Of a stretch of DNA of 12,217 nucleotides, positions 5,966 to 12,217 are shown one piece after another. Each line of letters starts with the position of its first letter. Position 1 is the stretch's first letter. The position numbers and the translations under genes are program-made. The notes beneath the pieces were generated by a model, which saw only the letters and a list, made by a program, of their open reading frames with translations, had not been told where the DNA came from and ran no database searches. The stretch spans positions 1 through 12,217 of the forward strand of contig QHTP01000047.1 of NCBI GenBank assembly GCA_003220855.1, given 5' to 3'. The DNA is from Gemmatimonadota bacterium. Lineage in GTDB: Bacteria > Gemmatimonadota > Gemmatimonadetes > Gemmatimonadales > GWC2-71-9.

Positions 5966-7020
5966 TCCCAGTCCCCGCCAAGTACGGCCGCGACGAGCTG
6001 CGGGTTCACGTTGCCCTGGGCGAGGCTTCGCGCCTCGAGCACTTGCGCGATCGCCTGTACCACCCTGCCGGTCTCCTTGCCCGACCGGGCCTGCTCGCGC
6101 AGTCGCTCGAGCAAGCCGTCGAGCATCCCGGTGAATCCGCCGCGCGCCTGGAACGGCTGCTGCCCGAGCGCGAACGCGTAACGACGCACCGGTCCGGCCT
6201 TCACGGCGGCGGCAAACCGCTCCGCCGCCTCCCCACCCCGCTCCCCACGCCCCTCCTCTGCAAGGACCCTGCCGATGCACCCGTCGGCAGCTGCAACCCG
6301 TTGCGCGACAGCACGTTGTCCCCTGACGCCAAGCTCCTGCTGAGCGAACGCTGCCACGATGCTGTCGGCAAGTCTCGCCACTCGAACCCGCACTACGCGA
6401 GACAAAATCGTCGGCAACAACCCCTCGGGAGCAGTCGCCGTCAGTACGAATACGGTATTTGCCGGCGGTTCCTCGAGCGCCTTAAGCAGCGCATTCGCGG
6501 CCGCCTCGGCACCCACCTGGGGGACCAGCCGCTCCGCATCGCCGATCACGAACACCTTGCGTTGGGCCAGTGCCGGCTTGAGCGCCAGCTGCCGCAACAG
6601 CAGCCGTACGGCCGCGATCCCGTGACTCGCCAGACCGGACGGCGCCTCGTACAGCGGCTGCTCCCGCCGCGCCGTCATTTCCGCGCCCAGCGCTTCCTCC
6701 ACCACGTCGACCTGCTTGTCCGCATCGCCGGTCTTCTTCGTGAGCTCGAGCGGCACGAACCAGTGCACGTCGGGGTGCGAGAGGTTCAGTACCAACCTGC
6801 AAGGCTGGCACTTGCCGCACGGTTCCCCCTTGCCCGTTTCCCTGCTCCCGTCTCCCGGGTTCTCGCAGACCAGTGCCTGTGCCAGCCATAACGCCAGGCG
6901 TTGCTTTCCGACTCCCCGGGGACCCTCAAACAGGAGCGCTTGCGGCAACCGGCCGGAGGCGATGGCGCCTACCAGCCGGTTTCGGGTCCCCTCATGGCCG
7001 TACAGGGGGGGTATTGGCAT
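5962..7020 (-). CDS. holB: DNA polymerase III delta' subunit
   Basis: A 352-residue AAA+ clamp-loader subunit that helps open the sliding clamp and load it on primed DNA. Visible: intact Walker A GPRGVGK (33-39); a zinc module with Cys52, Cys68, Cys71 and Cys74 (the first pair separated by a longer loop than usual); a Walker-B-like VFVIGDAERL (156-165); ANALLKALEEPP (175-186), highly typical of delta' and gamma/tau; and SRV at 207-209 in place of the usual SRC, keeping the arginine finger. The C-terminal part is diverged helices, as expected. The absence of a long tau-like tail and the position before moaC favour holB over dnaX. No Shine-Dalgarno site is visible before this ATG, but a -10-like TAGATT lies at the right distance for a leaderless transcript. 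The stop overlaps moaC by four bases. Confidence 0.9.
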   Translation of the reverse strand: MPIPPLYGHEGTRNRLVGAIASGRLPQALLFEGPRGVGKQRLALWLAQALVCENPGDGSRETGKGEPCGKCQPCRLVLNLSHPDVHWFVPLELTKKTGDADKQVDVVEEALGAEMTARREQPLYEAPSGLASHGIAAVRLLLRQLALKPALAQRKVFVIGDAERLVPQVGAEAAANALLKALEEPPANTVFVLTATAPEGLLPTILSRVVRVRVARLADSIVAAFAQQELGVRGQRAVAQRVAAADGCIGRVLAEEGRGERGGEAAERFAAAVKAGPVRRYAFALGQQPFQARGGFTGMLDGLLERLREQARSGKETGRVVQAIAQVLEARSLAQGNVNPQLVAAVLGGDWE

Positions 7021-7026
7021 GGCGGG

Positions 7027-7032
7027 AATCTA
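7027..7032 (-). promoter_or_regulatory. Possible -10 element for leaderless holB transcript
   Basis: TAGATT on the minus strand ends six bases before the A of the holB ATG, so initiation would fall on the start codon itself. The absence of a ribosome site upstream of holB fits this. No convincing -35 hexamer is present 16-18 bases further up. Confidence 0.3.
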
Positions 7033-7065
7033 GCCCAGGGCAGAAAATGGGCCGGATGTGGAAAA

Positions 7066-7168
7066 CGTAACAGCCTATTTCACAAATAGTTACGGCACTT
7101 TTCCGGATCTTGCGCTGGTGTAAGCTATTGTGCTAGCTGATATTATGCTCTGGAGTGAGCACACACTC
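7066..7168. repeat. Cluster of inverted repeats in AT-richer spacer
   Basis: Three inverted repeats lie in line upstream of holB. First, CTATTT-CAC-AAATAG (7075-7089), whose flanks GTAAC (7066-7070) and GTTAC (7089-7093) also mirror each other. Second, AGCTA (7123-7127) with TAGCT (7134-7138). Third, GAGTG (7153-7157) with CACTC (7164-7168). The stretch is visibly richer in A and T than its surroundings. They could be operators for the holB-moaC cluster or remnants of a repeat element; nothing here identifies a regulator. Confidence 0.5.
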
Positions 7169-7219
7169 GCGAGATAATGCCCAATATACCTATATTTTCG
7201 CCATCTATTCGGGGCTCCG

Positions 7220-7249
7220 TCGCAACAGTCAAACATTCAGTTGTTGCGA
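7220..7249. repeat. Stem-loop over the 3' end of the antiporter gene
   Basis: TCGCAACA (7220-7227) pairs perfectly with TGTTGCGA (7242-7249) around a 14-base loop that contains the stop codon of the minus-strand antiporter frame (7229-7231). No T tract follows on either strand, so it is at best a weak or factor-dependent terminator. Confidence 0.45.
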
Positions 7250-7852
7250 TTCCGCCACACTATTGCCGGCGACCAGCCTCGCGGCCGCCTGGAGCTGATG
7301 CGGCTGACCAACGACCACGAGCACGTCCCCCGCGACCAGCCGAAATTGGGGACCTGGAGTCGCGACCTCTTCGTCTCCTCGGACCACCGACAATACCAGA
7401 GCGCCCGTCTGGCTGCGCAGGCCGGTAGCGGCGAGCCGCTTACCGGCCAACGTCGATTGGGGGGAGAGGCGCATGCGCTCGATCGCCATCTGCGGGACGC
7501 CGGCGACGGCGTCGAGGCTCAAGCGGCCGGCTGTATCACTGCGCAGCACCTCGTAGTGCGAGCCGCGGATCTCGTCCACCAGCCGGTCGATGTCCCCGCG
7601 CGGCACGCCGTAGTGCGCCAGCACCCGGGCGAAGATTTCGATCGAAGTCTCGAATTCCTCCGGGATCACGACATCGGCCCCGAGCCGCGTCAGCTCCGGC
7701 ATCTCCACCACGTAGCGGGTGCGCGCGATGATGTAGATGCGCGGGTTGAGGCCGCGCGCGACCCGGACCATGCGCCGGGTCGCGGCCGGATCGGAGATGG
7801 CCACGACCAGCATGCGCGCCCGCTCCGCGCCGAGCCCGCGCAGAATCTCCTC
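7229..7852 (-). pseudogene. Detached RCK/TrkA-C portion of the antiporter
   Basis: About 207 codons in the displaced frame. The segment opens with EEILRGLGAERARMLVVAIS, the second half of an RCK nucleotide-binding domain. It continues through IIARTRYVVEMPELTRLGAD and VIPEEFETSIEIFARVLAHY, which are highly characteristic of the KefB C-terminus. The last ~95 residues form a TrkA-C domain (LAGKRLAATGL, GDVLVVVGQPHQL). The first strand and GxGxxG of the domain are only in the other frame. An ATG at 7811-7813 could in principle start a fragment of this region, but it has no clear ribosome site and would lack the nucleotide motif. Confidence 0.75.
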
Positions 7853-9138
7853 AGCGCGGCCGCCAGGTTGCGCCCGTTCAGCCCGTACCCCGCGACGATC
7901 ACGTGGTCGGTGAGCGGCTCGCCGACCGGCGTGAGCGCCTGCGGCCGAAACCCCGGAAGCAGACGGTCGAGCGGAATCAAGCGCTCCAGGCCGTCCAGCA
8001 GCACGGGGCCGCTCTGCAGCGCGAACGGCGTCACCAGCATCGTCAGCACAGCCACGGCGAGGAACGACTGGTACAGCCCCTCGGGCAAGAGCCCCGTACC
8101 GCGGCCCTGCCGCGCCAGCACGAACGAAAACTCGCCGATCTGGGAGACGGCGAGGCCGGCGAGCAGGGCGACCCGTCCCGAGTATCCCAGGAGCGCTGGG
8201 CCGAGCGCGGCGAGCACGCTCTTGCCGCCCATGATGGCCGCCACGCCGAGCAACGCCAGCGCCGGGTGGTCGCGCAGGAACCCCACCTGCACCAGCATCC
8301 CCACCGTCACGAAGAACAGTGAGATGAAGACGTCGCGGAACGGCAGCAGCTCGGCCATGGCCTGGTGCCCGTAATCGGACTCCGAGATCACGAGGCCCGC
8401 CAGGAACGCGCCGAGCGCGAGCGACGCTCCCGCTGCCGCGGTGCCGAGCGCGGTGAGGGTGCCGACGAGGATGACCGCTATCAGGAACAACTCCCGGCTG
8501 CGCGTCTTGACGATCTCGCTCAGCACGCGCGGCACCACGGTCCGCGCCAGCACGAGTACGCCCGCCACCACCAACGCGGCCTTGGCGAGCGCCCATGCCA
8601 GGCCGCCCGCGCCCCCGTCTGCTGCGCCGGCCAAAAACGGCAGCACGAGCATCATCGGCACGACGCACAGGTCCTGGAAGATGAGCACTCCCGTCGCGAG
8701 GCGACCGTGCGGCGTGTCGATCTCGCCCTTGTCGGCGAGTCCCTTGAGCACGATGGCGGTGCTCGACAGTGCGACCAGGAATCCCACGAGCACGGCGACG
8801 GGCCACGGGAGACCGAGCCCGGCGGCGAGGGCAGCGCTCAACCCCACGGTGAGCAGCACCTGCGCGCCGCCGCCGATCACCACCTGGCGACCCATCTCCC
8901 GCAGCCGGCTGAGGGAGAATTCGATGCCGATGGTGAACAGCAGCAGGATCACGCCCACTTCGGCGAGGCTCTCCACTTGGTGGACGTCGGATACGAGGCC
9001 GAGGGCGTTCGGGCCGAGCAGCACCCCGGCCACGATGAACCCGGGGAGGGCGGGGAGCTTGAGGCGGTGGAATGCGAGAATGACGACGAGCGAGCCGGCG
9101 AAGATGATCGCCAGGTCCTCGAGCAGCACGTACTGCAT
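7229..9138 (-). pseudogene. KefB-type cation:proton antiporter, disrupted in the RCK domain
   Basis: A CPA2-family monovalent cation:proton antiporter. Residues 1 to about 390 form the Na_H_Exchanger membrane domain: a hydrophobic start (LEDLAIIFAGSLVVILAF), PGFIVAGVLLGP, LLLFTIGIEFSL, ALSSTAIVLKGL and GASLALGAFLAGLVIS are typical. An RCK (TrkA-N) domain opens at HVIVAGYGLNGRNLAAAL (412-429) with the GxGxxG nucleotide motif. After Leu429 this frame turns into Ser/Arg-rich nonsense and stops at 7690. The continuation of the RCK domain and a TrkA-C domain lie in another frame from 7852 to 7229. About 34 residues normally found between the halves (the strand and loops completing the Rossmann fold) are missing, so this is a deletion with a frame change and not a single-base slip. 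No clear ribosome site precedes 9138. It may be a true pseudogene, a truncated but active membrane protein, or an assembly error. Confidence 0.8.
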
Positions 9139-9326
9139 CAGGGCGCCGCGTGGTAGGTCATTGTCCCGGTCTCACTTGGCACACATGTGACGGCGCGCAC
9201 CCAGTTTGTGTGAAGCCCATAATGGAAAGCGGCAGCGTGGGATGCAAGCTTCACAACTGCAGGACGCTCGAGCATTACCGCGATACGCCCTCGCGCATCA
9301 TTTCCCGGACCACGTCACGGAGTGCC

Positions 9327-12059
9327 ATGGCTGGTTTGCGCACGAACCGGTTCAGACTGCTGCGCGAGGACGACTCGGCCCGCGACGCACGGCTGACGCT
9401 GTCGGAGGAGCGGCTGCGCGCGGCGCGGCAGCAGGAGGCGGTGGCGCAGCTGGGGCAGCAGGCCCTCGCGGGCGCGCCGGTGGCGGAGTTGACGGATGCC
9501 GCCGTGGCGCTCGCGGCGCGCGCCCTGGAGGTGGAGTTCGCCAGCCTGCTGGAGCTGCGGCCCGAGAGCCGCACGCTGGTGCTGCGCGCCGGGGTGGGGT
9601 GGCGGGCCGGCGCCGTGGGGCGGACGATTCTCCCGGCGGACGCCGTGGTCTCGAGCCTCAGCGTGCTGGTGCACGGCAAAGACCGGCCGTTCGGCATCCT
9701 GGGGGCCCACACGCCGCGCCGCCGCGAGTTCACCATCCACGACGCGCACTTCCTGCAGGCGGTCGCCAACGTGCTCGCGACCGCCATCGATCGTGCCCGG
9801 ACCGAGGCCGCCCTGCGGTCGAGCGAGGAGCACTTCCGCTCGCTCATCGAGAACGCCTCCGACATCGTCACCGTCGTCGGCGAGAACGGCGTGTTCCGCT
9901 ACGCGAGCCCCTCGGTCGAGCGGGTGCTGGGCTACGGGCCCAGCGACCTGCTGGAGCGCAACGCCTTCGACTACGTGCACCCCGAGGACATCGCGCTCGT
10001 GGCCGAGGCACTGGCCCGTGCGATCCAGCGTCCCGGGAGCCCGCAAGCCGCGCAGTTCCGCTTCCGGGCGCGGGACGGCTCGTGGCGGATGCTCGACGCG
10101 GTGGGGCAGGCCCGGGCGGAGCTCGGCGGCTCGGCCCACCTCATCGTCAACGCGCGGGACGTGACCGAGCGGCGGCGGCAGGAGCGGGCGCTGCGCGAGA
10201 ACAAGGAGCGGCTGCGCACGGTGATCGCCGGCGCGCCGCTCGTGCTGTTCGCGCTCGACCGTCACGGCGTGTTCACCATGGTCGAAGGGCGCGGGCTCGA
10301 TGCCCTGGGCGTGCGGCCCGCGCTGCTCGTCGGCCGCTCCGCGTTCGAGCTGTACGCCGACCTGCCGCACGCGCTGGCCGACGTGCGACGCGCCCTGGCG
10401 GGCGAGACCTTCTCGTCCGTCGTCGAAGTGTTCGGCATCGTGTTCGAGACGTGGTACTCGCCGGTGCGGGACGGGGACGGGCCGGTGGCGGGTGTGATCG
10501 GCGTCGGCACGGACATCACCGAGCGGCGACGGGCGGAGGAAGCCCTGCGCCGCTCCGAGGAGAGCCACCGGGCGCTGGTGCAGCACGCCTCCTACGCGAT
10601 CTACCGTTCCACACCCGACGGGCGCTTTCTCACGGTCAACCCTGCGCTGGTGGCGATGCTCGGGTACGAGTCCGCGGAACAGCTGCTCGGCGTGGACCTC
10701 GCGACCGACGTGTACGCGACCCCCGGGGAGCGCGCGCGCATCCTGGCGCGGTTCGAAAGCTCGGGAGACGCGATCGATGGTGTCGAGGTGACGTGGAAGC
10801 GCCGCAACGGCCAAGCCATCCTGGTTCAGCTCGCCGGGCGGGCGGTTCGTCGCGCCGACGGCTCCATTGAATGCTTCGAGACGATCGCCGAAGACGTGAC
10901 CGAGCAGCGGGCGTTGGAAGAGCAGCTGCGGCAATCGCAGAAGCTGGAGGCGATCGGCCAGCTCACCGGCGGCATCGCGCACGACTTCAACAACCTGCTC
11001 ACGATCATCCTCGCCAACGCGCAGCTGCTCGCCAAGGCGATTCCCACGACGCTCGAGCCGGCCCACGCCGATCTGCGCGACGTGATGTCGGCGGCCCTGC
11101 GCGGGCGCGTGATGGTGAAGGAGCTGCTCGGATTCGCGCGGCGTTCGCGCCTGGAGCTCCAGCCCCTGTCGCTGGGCGGGCTGGTCCGCGACCTGACGGG
11201 GTTCCTGCGCCGCATCCTCCCCGCCGACGTGGAGATCGTGGCGCAGGACGGTGCGGACCTCCCCGACGTACGGGCCGATGCGCACGCCGCGGAGCAGATC
11301 CTGTTCAATCTCGCGACTAACGCGCGCGATGCGATGCCGGACGGCGGGGTGCTGCGGCTGGAGACCCACTTGGTGCACCTCTCCGAGGAGCAACGCCAGG
11401 CGTGCGGGGCGGTGCACGCGGGGGACCACGTCTGCCTGGCGGTGGAGGACACTGGGGTCGGCATGGACGCGGCGACGCGCGCCCGCATGTTCGAGCCGTT
11501 CTTCACGACCAAGGCGCCGGGGAAGGGCACGGGGCTGGGGCTCGCCACCGTGTACGGCCTGGTGAAGCAGCACGGCGGCGGTATCGAGGTCGACAGCGAG
11601 CCGGGCAAGGGCACCCGCTTCCGGATCTACTTCCCGCTCGCCGACGAGGCGGCCGTCCCCGCGCTGCAGCGCTCCGGGGAGCCCGAGGCCCGCGGCGGCT
11701 CTGAAACGGTGCTCGTGGTCGAAGACGACGATCAGCTGCGGCGCTCGGCCAAGCGCATCCTCGAGGAGGCCGGCTACCAGGTCGTCACGGCGGCCGACGG
11801 GCTCGAGGCGCTCGAAGCGCTGCGGCAGATCGCGGGCGTGCGGCTCGTCTTCTCGGACCTGGTGATGCCGCGCCTCGGCGGGCGTGCTCTGTACGACGCG
11901 GCCCGGCGCGAGGGTGTGACCGTCCCGTTCCTGTTCGCGAGCGGATACTCGGATTCCGACCGCGTGGCGAGCCTCGACCCTTCGATGCCGCTGTTGCACA
12001 AACCGTGGATGGCGACGGATCTGCTGGGTCGGATCAGGGACGTACTGGATCGGAAGTGA
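9327..12059 (+). CDS. GAF-PAS-PAS-PAS hybrid histidine kinase with receiver domain
   Basis: A 910-residue sensor kinase. Domains: a coiled N-terminal helix (about 25-48); GAF (about 50-157, with LEVEFASLLEL and FGILGAHTPRRREFT); three PAS/PAC units (about 166-288, 292-406, 410-533), each closing in D-V/I-TE. HisKA follows with His552 in GGIAHDFNN (548-556), the NtrB/CckA-type H-box. The ATPase has Asn665 in NLATNARDAMP, DTGVGM (708-713), FEPFFTTK (722-729) and GKGTGLGLA (732-740). The C-terminal receiver (about 793-907) has acidic residues in VVEDDD, phospho-acceptor Asp844 in FSDLVMP, Ser872 and Lys892. There is no transmembrane segment, so it is probably a cytoplasmic sensor whose ligand is unknown. 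ATG 9327 is preferred because GGAG (9319-9322) precedes it; the frame stays open to 9150, but the extra 59 residues look non-coding. It is divergent from the antiporter. Confidence 0.92.
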   Translation: MAGLRTNRFRLLREDDSARDARLTLSEERLRAARQQEAVAQLGQQALAGAPVAELTDAAVALAARALEVEFASLLELRPESRTLVLRAGVGWRAGAVGRTILPADAVVSSLSVLVHGKDRPFGILGAHTPRRREFTIHDAHFLQAVANVLATAIDRARTEAALRSSEEHFRSLIENASDIVTVVGENGVFRYASPSVERVLGYGPSDLLERNAFDYVHPEDIALVAEALARAIQRPGSPQAAQFRFRARDGSWRMLDAVGQARAELGGSAHLIVNARDVTERRRQERALRENKERLRTVIAGAPLVLFALDRHGVFTMVEGRGLDALGVRPALLVGRSAFELYADLPHALADVRRALAGETFSSVVEVFGIVFETWYSPVRDGDGPVAGVIGVGTDITERRRAEEALRRSEESHRALVQHASYAIYRSTPDGRFLTVNPALVAMLGYESAEQLLGVDLATDVYATPGERARILARFESSGDAIDGVEVTWKRRNGQAILVQLAGRAVRRADGSIECFETIAEDVTEQRALEEQLRQSQKLEAIGQLTGGIAHDFNNLLTIILANAQLLAKAIPTTLEPAHADLRDVMSAALRGRVMVKELLGFARRSRLELQPLSLGGLVRDLTGFLRRILPADVEIVAQDGADLPDVRADAHAAEQILFNLATNARDAMPDGGVLRLETHLVHLSEEQRQACGAVHAGDHVCLAVEDTGVGMDAATRARMFEPFFTTKAPGKGTGLGLATVYGLVKQHGGGIEVDSEPGKGTRFRIYFPLADEAAVPALQRSGEPEARGGSETVLVVEDDDQLRRSAKRILEEAGYQVVTAADGLEALEALRQIAGVRLVFSDLVMPRLGGRALYDAARREGVTVPFLFASGYSDSDRVASLDPSMPLLHKPWMATDLLGRIRDVLDRK

Positions 12060-12078
12060 CCGCCCTACCGTCGCACGA

Positions 12079-12217
12079 CTAGCCGTCCAGCACTTCCCTC
12101 ACCTTGCGCGCCAGCGAATCCGGCACGAACGGTTTCTGCAAGAAGGCGACGCCCGCGTTGAGCACGCCCTGGCGGACCATCGCGTCGTCGGTGTATCCCG
12201 AGGTATAGAGCACCTTC
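12079..12217 (-). CDS. C-terminal end of a receiver-domain protein (partial)
   Basis: The minus strand from the window edge to a TAG at 12079-12081 encodes 45 residues that read as the end of a response-regulator receiver domain. They include KVLYTSGYTDDAMV, with the conserved Thr/Ser before SGY; AFLQKPF, carrying the conserved Lys of the receiver; and a closing helix LARKVREVLDG. Receivers ending this way, right at the stop, are common at the C-terminus of PAS hybrid kinases, so the full gene is probably another hybrid kinase; a stand-alone regulator is also possible. It converges on the large kinase with 19 bases between the stop codons and no terminator hairpin. Confidence 0.85.
   Translation of the reverse strand, partial: KVLYTSGYTDDAMVRQGVLNAGVAFLQKPFVPDSLARKVREVLDG

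Noticed and set aside
7177..7428. Plus-strand frame in the spacer after holB
   Set aside because: It runs mostly antisense to the antiporter C-terminus, lacks a ribosome site and matches nothing recognisable.
7841..7858. Programmed ribosomal frameshift in the antiporter
   Set aside because: No slippery heptamer is seen, and conserved residues are missing as well as the frame being changed, so a slip alone could not restore the protein.
9182..9213. CACATGTG palindrome and repeated TGTGA as a CRP-like operator
   Set aside because: The half-site spacing and orientation do not match a CRP site, and a perfect 8-base palindrome alone is not strong evidence.
9150..9326. Kinase start at 9150, adding 59 residues
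   Set aside because: The added residues show no domain or signal, and the Met at 9327 has a GGAG upstream and leads directly into the coiled N-terminal helix.
9315..11999. 894-codon minus-strand frame opposite the histidine kinase
   Set aside because: It is a shadow frame rich in His, Arg and Gln; the plus strand carries all kinase and receiver motifs.

Overview
The window is a high-GC bacterial chromosome segment from a Gram-negative-type organism. Supporting points are an outer-membrane-style lipoprotein, two lytic transglycosylases, strong Shine-Dalgarno sites and a sigma70-like promoter. The mix of CckA/NtrB-style PAS hybrid kinases, a DUF3568-like lipoprotein and many small unknown proteins would fit Gemmatimonadota or a similar soil lineage. 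That placement is an inference and rests on no marker gene. No phage, insertion sequence, CRISPR array or rRNA was seen.

Layout. 1-253 has no convincing gene, only G-rich runs and a candidate promoter for the tRNA-Lys(TTT) at 254-326. A small zinc-ribbon protein (338-724, minus) runs towards the tRNA. On the plus strand, a DUF3568-like lipoprotein (883-1296) and a branched-chain aminotransferase (1305-2168) form a pair. A good TTGACA/CATATT promoter then starts a tight four-gene run (2237-4640): two tiny unknown proteins, a Gly/Ala-rich-headed unknown protein and an MltD-like SLT+LysM transglycosylase, with 4-nt overlaps or a 6-nt gap. That run ends in an elaborate palindromic repeat (4640-4764). 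The repeat separates it from a convergent minus-strand cluster: DNA polymerase III delta' (holB), moaC, and a second, membrane-anchored lytic transglycosylase.

Upstream of holB is an AT-richer spacer with several inverted repeats. Next comes a KefB-type cation:proton antiporter gene (7229-9138, minus). It is broken in its RCK domain: the reading frame changes and about 34 residues expected of the Rossmann fold are absent. Divergent from it is a large GAF-PAS-PAS-PAS hybrid histidine kinase with a receiver domain (9327-12059). The window closes on the C-terminus of a second receiver-bearing protein on the minus strand (12079 to the edge).

Most genes are housekeeping: translation, replication, molybdenum cofactor, branched-chain amino acids, cell-wall turnover, ion transport and signalling. 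The less ordinary material is the four-gene cluster of unknown small proteins with a transglycosylase, the palindromic repeat terminator, and the disrupted antiporter. No clear defence or mobile system was found.
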